Shown: positions 6,433-8,893 of the stretch, one piece after another
Numbering within the stretch: position 1 is the first letter of the stretch
Layout of the letters: each line of letters begins with the position of its first letter
Translations under genes and position numbers: made by a program
Notes under the pieces: generated by a model
Databases searched by the model: none
Told to the model about the DNA's origin: nothing
What the model saw: only the letters and a program-made list of their open reading frames with translations
Source: an uncultured Collinsella sp.
Lineage (GTDB): Bacteria; Actinomycetota; Coriobacteriia; Coriobacteriales; Coriobacteriaceae
Assembly (NCBI GenBank): GCA_902478885.1
Contig: CABSMS010000079.1
Coordinates: 1-8,893 of the forward strand
DNA length: 8,893 bases
Reading direction: 5' to 3'

Positions 6433-6470
6433 AAACGAGAAAAGGGTACTGGAGAAATCTCCGGTACCCT
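6433..6470 (-). terminator. Rho-independent terminator of the glnA-glnR operon
   Basis: A 12-13 bp hairpin (GGGTAC, a T-G wobble and GGAG on one side, CTCC and GTACCC on the other, loop around 6455-6458) is followed on the minus strand by TTTTCTCGTTT. It begins 22 nt beyond the regulator's stop codon. Confidence 0.92.
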
Positions 6471-6492
6471 CACATTGCCCTCTATTTACTTG

Positions 6493-7155
6493 CTAGTCCT
6501 TAAACAGATAGCCCACGCCGCGGACGGTGGTGATGTGTGCCGCGATCTGCGGACCCACCTTGGAGCGGATGCGTCGAATGTGCACGTCGACGGTGCGCGT
6601 GCCGCCGCAGTACTCAAAGCCCCACACGCGGTGCAGCAACACCTCGCGGCTGTAGGCACGGTTGGGATGCGTCGCCAAAAAGCTCAGCAGCGAGTACTCC
6701 ATCAGCGTCAGGTCGATGGGCTCGTTATCGAGCGTCACCTGGTAGGTTGCCAGGTTAATCTCAAGGTTGTCGATGTTGAGCACATCGTCGGCGGTGACGG
6801 TCTCCTCCTCGCCCATCAGGCGCTGCGCACGAGCCTTAAGCTCGTTGGGCGTCGCCGTGGGGCACACAAAGTCGGCATGCGCGTGATTGGGCAGGCGCAG
6901 GGTACCGAGCGCCTCGTCGTCGACGATCACCAGCATGGGGACACCGCCGCGATCGTCAAGCCACTTGGCAATCTGATCGATACGGTCGCTGCGGATGCCG
7001 TCGGAATCGAGAATCAGCAGGTCAAAGTCGTGCGCCGCAGTCGGCGAATCGGGGGTTGCCAGGCTCACCTCGACACCCAGGGTGGTCGTCAAGCTGCGGG
7101 CAAACTCGTGGAAGCGCGTCGTGCGCGCCATGAACAGGGCACTCTTTTCGGACAT
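6493..7155 (-). CDS. glnR: Orphan OmpR-type response regulator, GlnR-like, with degenerate receiver
   Basis: A 220-residue DNA-binding regulator. Residues 4-114 have receiver-like spacing with Asp50 in LLILD, but lack the acidic pair at the end of strand 1 (here FMARTTRF) and the Lys-Pro after strand 5 (here CPTATPNEL), so normal phosphorylation is unlikely. Residues 124-218 are a well-kept winged helix: DLTLMEYSLLSFLATHPNRA, VLLHRVWGFEY, GGTRTVDVHIRRIRSKVGP and TTVRGVGYLF. The GGTRTVDVH-RR-R-K-GP block closely matches, from memory, actinobacterial GlnR, a phosphorylation-independent master regulator of nitrogen genes including glnA. No histidine kinase is adjacent. The gene follows glnA by 50 nt on the same strand and is probably co-transcribed. 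ATG 7155 is set by GGAGG at 7161-7165, 5 nt away. The symbol is a homology guess supported by context; other OmpR-type regulators share much of the wing sequence. Confidence 0.85.
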   Translation of the reverse strand: MSEKSALFMARTTRFHEFARSLTTTLGVEVSLATPDSPTAAHDFDLLILDSDGIRSDRIDQIAKWLDDRGGVPMLVIVDDEALGTLRLPNHAHADFVCPTATPNELKARAQRLMGEEETVTADDVLNIDNLEINLATYQVTLDNEPIDLTLMEYSLLSFLATHPNRAYSREVLLHRVWGFEYCGGTRTVDVHIRRIRSKVGPQIAAHITTVRGVGYLFKD

Positions 7156-7205
7156 ATCGGCCTCCAAAGAAATGAGCTCAATCGTACTGGAACAAGCCAG
7201 CGCGA

Positions 7206-8543
7206 TTAGGAGTTCGCCAGGTAGTGCTTGATCTCCCACTCGGTGATCGTGGACTCAAACTTATGCCACTCGGCGCGCTTCTTTTTGAGGAAGAAGCTAT
7301 GGATGTGCTCGCCGAGGGCATCCTTCATAAACTGCGAGTCCTCAAACACGTCGAGCGCCTCTTTGAGCGAGCGCGGCAGCGGCGTGTAGCCGGCCTCGAC
7401 CATCTGACGGTCGGTAAGCTTGAGCGTCTCGGCCGTGGCCTCGGGCGGGAGCTCCAGCTTGCGCTCGATGCCGTCCAGACCAGCCGCCAGCGTGACGGCG
7501 TTGACCAGGTACGGGTTGGCCATGGGGTCGGGGCTGCGAAGCTCGATGCGCGTGGACAGCTGCTTGCCGGGCTTGTAGACCGGGATGCGGACCATGCTCG
7601 CGCGGTTGCGCAGGCCCCACGTGGCGTACTGCGGCACGGAGTCGCCGCCCGTGGTGATGCGCTTGTACGAGTTGACCGTGGGGTTGGTGATGGCGCTGAT
7701 CTCGCGTGCGTGCGCCAAGATGCCGGCCATATAGTGCTTGGCGATATCGGAGAGGTGGTACTTCTCGTCGTCCTCGCCCCAAAAGACGTTGTTGCCGTCG
7801 TGGTCGAACAGCGACTGATGCAAAAACATGGCGCTGCCGTCCTCGCCCGCCAACGGCTTGGGCATAAAGGAGGCATGGCAACCGCTCTCGTAGGCCTGCT
7901 GCTTAATGATGAGCTTGGCCGTGGTGATGGCGTCGGACATGCTTAAGGCCTCGGCGTGGCGCAGGCTCATGCCGTGCTGCGAGCGGCCGGCGGCGTGGAA
8001 GGTGTACTCCACGGGCACGGACATCTTCTCGAGCGTGAGGACCGTGTTGCGGCGCAGGTCGCGAGCGGCATCGCTTACCGAAAGATCGAAGTAGCCCACG
8101 TTGTCGAGCGGCTCGGGGGTATGCTCGTCGGGGAAGTAGTAATACTCCAGCTCGGCACCCACGTTGAGCAGATAGCCAGCCTTCTCGGCCTTGCGGAACA
8201 TGCGGCGCAGGGCATCGCGCGGGTCGCCGGCGAAGGGCTTGCGATCGGGAGTGCACACGTCGCAGAACACACGGGCGACGCCGTTGTGGCTCGGACGCCA
8301 CGGCAAAATCTGGAAGGTCGAAGCATCGGGGAATGCGAGCATGTCGGCTTCCTCGGGCGTGGCAAAGCCCTCGATGGCGGAGCCGTCAAAGCCAATACCC
8401 TCCTCAAAAGCGACCTCGAGGTCCTCGGGGCTAATGGCAAAGTTCTTGAGGCGGCCGAGAATGTCGACAAACCACAGACGCACAAAGCGGATGTCACGCT
8501 GCTCTACGGAGCGGAGTACGTAATCGATGTTCTGCTGGTTCAT
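7206..8543 (-). CDS. glnA: Glutamine synthetase family protein with altered active-site residues
   Basis: A 445-residue class I glutamine synthetase homologue; the family makes glutamine from glutamate, ammonia and ATP as a dodecamer. Length and the absence of the NLYDLP adenylylation site suggest the GSI-alpha/actinobacterial GlnA2-like side. Family signatures: RFVRLWFVDILGRLKN (19-34), FDGSAIEGF (52-60), GAELEYY (129-135), SFMPKPLAG (225-233), NPTVNSYKR (287-295), RNRASMVRIP (312-321) and STRIELRSPDP (330-340). Glu131, Glu133, Arg295, Arg314, Arg319, Glu334 and Arg336 are kept. Unusually, the conserved HHE-to-QHE segment reads FHAAGRSQHG, so two metal-ligand glutamates become Ala184 and Gly191. 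The metal histidine of MHxH becomes Phe240, the flap glutamate becomes Asp301 with an extra residue, and the GSI-alpha Arg62 is Thr. It may be a divergent ligase or a regulatory homologue. GAAAGGGGAG at 8548-8557 supports ATG 8543. Confidence 0.93.
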   Translation of the reverse strand: MNQQNIDYVLRSVEQRDIRFVRLWFVDILGRLKNFAISPEDLEVAFEEGIGFDGSAIEGFATPEEADMLAFPDASTFQILPWRPSHNGVARVFCDVCTPDRKPFAGDPRDALRRMFRKAEKAGYLLNVGAELEYYYFPDEHTPEPLDNVGYFDLSVSDAARDLRRNTVLTLEKMSVPVEYTFHAAGRSQHGMSLRHAEALSMSDAITTAKLIIKQQAYESGCHASFMPKPLAGEDGSAMFLHQSLFDHDGNNVFWGEDDEKYHLSDIAKHYMAGILAHAREISAITNPTVNSYKRITTGGDSVPQYATWGLRNRASMVRIPVYKPGKQLSTRIELRSPDPMANPYLVNAVTLAAGLDGIERKLELPPEATAETLKLTDRQMVEAGYTPLPRSLKEALDVFEDSQFMKDALGEHIHSFFLKKKRAEWHKFESTITEWEIKHYLANS

Positions 8544-8582
8544 GTCGCTCCCCTTTCTTTCGGGCGGGTTTCGACTGGTCTA

Positions 8583-8602
8583 TATCGCAGATACTATCGC
8601 AG
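8583..8602. repeat. 8-bp direct repeat in the glnA upstream region
   Basis: TATCGCAG occurs at 8583-8590 and again at 8595-8602, separated by ATAC (12-bp period). It lies between the candidate GlnR box and the glnA start. Winged-helix OmpR-type proteins often bind direct repeats of about 11 bp period, so it may be an operator; chance is not excluded. On the minus strand a possible -10 (TATAGA, 8579-8584) overlaps one copy. Confidence 0.5.
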
Positions 8603-8608
8603 AAAAAT

Positions 8609-8624
8609 GTTTCCGCAGGGTTAA
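8609..8624 (-). promoter_or_regulatory. Candidate GlnR box upstream of glnA
   Basis: Read on the minus strand the sequence is TTAAC, 6 nt, GAAAC. The actinobacterial GlnR box is GTNAC, 6 nt, GAAAC, so 4 of 5 and 5 of 5 positions agree with correct spacing. It lies 66 nt upstream of the glnA start, and the operon encodes a GlnR-like protein. The second half of a full four-element box is not seen. Confidence 0.5.
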
Positions 8625-8640
8625 AGCGTATCAAGCGCTT

Positions 8641-8672
8641 AAAAAACGTGCGCGAACAGACCGTTGCGAACG
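8641..8672 (-). terminator. Probable Rho-independent terminator after the HepT gene
   Basis: On the minus strand CGTTCGC (8666-8672) pairs with GCGCACG (8647-8653) with one mismatch and a 12-nt loop, then six T's follow (8641-8646). It starts 5 nt beyond the toxin gene's stop codon. The stem is short, so this is a moderate call. Confidence 0.5.
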
Positions 8673-8677
8673 AATGG

Positions 8678-8862
8678 CTAGCGTTCAGATTCGGAGACAA
8701 TTTGTCTACAGGCTCGTTCCAGCGTAGGGAACTCCATCGTCACTGCATCCCAAACAACCGAGCGGTCAACATTGCCGTAATCATGCGCAAGATAATTTCT
8801 CATGCCGATAATTCCACGCCACTCAATTTCGGGATGAAGCCGCTGCGAGCGTTCCGACAATT
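8678..8862 (-). CDS. HepT-like toxin (DUF86/HEPN domain), C-terminal fragment
   Basis: The last 60 or so residues of a HepT-family protein, the HEPN ribonuclease toxin of MntA-HepT (minimal nucleotidyltransferase) toxin-antitoxin modules. The fragment reads HPEIEWRGIIGMRNYLAHDY, followed by NVDRSVVWDAV and PTLERACRQI. It contains the R-x4-H-x-Y signature (Arg21, His26 and Tyr28 of the fragment) with the preceding His-Pro-Glu-Ile-x-Trp typical of DUF86. In described systems the partner nucleotidyltransferase AMPylates that tyrosine to silence the toxin. Roughly half the protein is missing because the contig ends in adapter; codons for the apparent N-terminal TTG (8860) are internal. The antitoxin MntA gene is expected just upstream, off the contig. 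A hairpin with T-tract follows the stop, so it is probably transcribed apart from glnA. Confidence 0.85.
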
Positions 8863-8893
8863 CTGTCTCTTATACACATCTCCGAGCCCACGA
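8863..8893 (-). other. Nextera sequencing adapter (artefact)
   Basis: CTGTCTCTTATACACATCT (8863-8881) is the reverse complement of the Tn5 mosaic end, followed by CCGAGCCCACGA, the start of the reverse-complemented read-2 adapter. The contig therefore ends in library sequence and the gene running into it is cut artificially. Confidence 0.98.

Overview
The window is a draft-assembly contig. Bases 1-46 and 8863-8893 are Illumina Nextera (Tn5) adapter sequence, so genomic DNA runs from 47 to 8862 and the genes at both edges (a MATE transporter and a HepT toxin) are cut by the library construct, not by biology. High GC in the housekeeping genes (for example 44 of 60 bases at 7441-7500), an actinobacterial GlnR-like regulator and the style of LigA and HtrA suggest a gut Coriobacteriia genome, most likely Collinsella. 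The genus is an inference from recall.

Layout. Plus strand: the C-terminal end of a MATE multidrug transporter (47-334), then a BmrR-like MerR regulator (391-1239), probably a drug-efflux pair. A strong bidirectional hairpin (1240-1282) separates them from the minus-strand ligA (1304-3532). Next on the minus strand is a membrane-anchored HtrA/DegP-type serine protease with a PDZ domain (3780-5243) and its own terminator. From about 5300 to 6440 is an AT-rich island (40-42% GC in two counted 60-base stretches). It holds one intact small membrane-anchored protein (5652-6008), flanked by two stretches whose reading frames look coding but are broken by a stop and/or a +1 shift. Then comes a minus-strand operon, glnA-type gene (7206-8543) followed by an orphan GlnR-like winged-helix regulator (6493-7155), closed by a terminator at 6433-6470. 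The end of a HepT (DUF86/HEPN) toxin gene (8678-8862) lies upstream of glnA.

The most interesting part is the glnA-glnR pair. The glutamine synthetase homologue keeps the fold, Glu131/Glu133, Glu334 and the substrate-binding arginines. By eye alignment, however, both remaining n1 metal-ligand glutamates are Ala184 and Gly191, the n2 metal histidine is Phe240, and the flap glutamate is Asp with a one-residue insertion. The regulator beside it has a degenerate receiver, like actinobacterial GlnR. The upstream region carries a near-consensus GlnR half-box pair and an 8-bp direct repeat. Together they could be a nitrogen-sensing module built on a non-canonical or regulatory glutamine synthetase. 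That idea is an inference and needs the rest of the genome, above all whether a canonical glutamine synthetase exists elsewhere.
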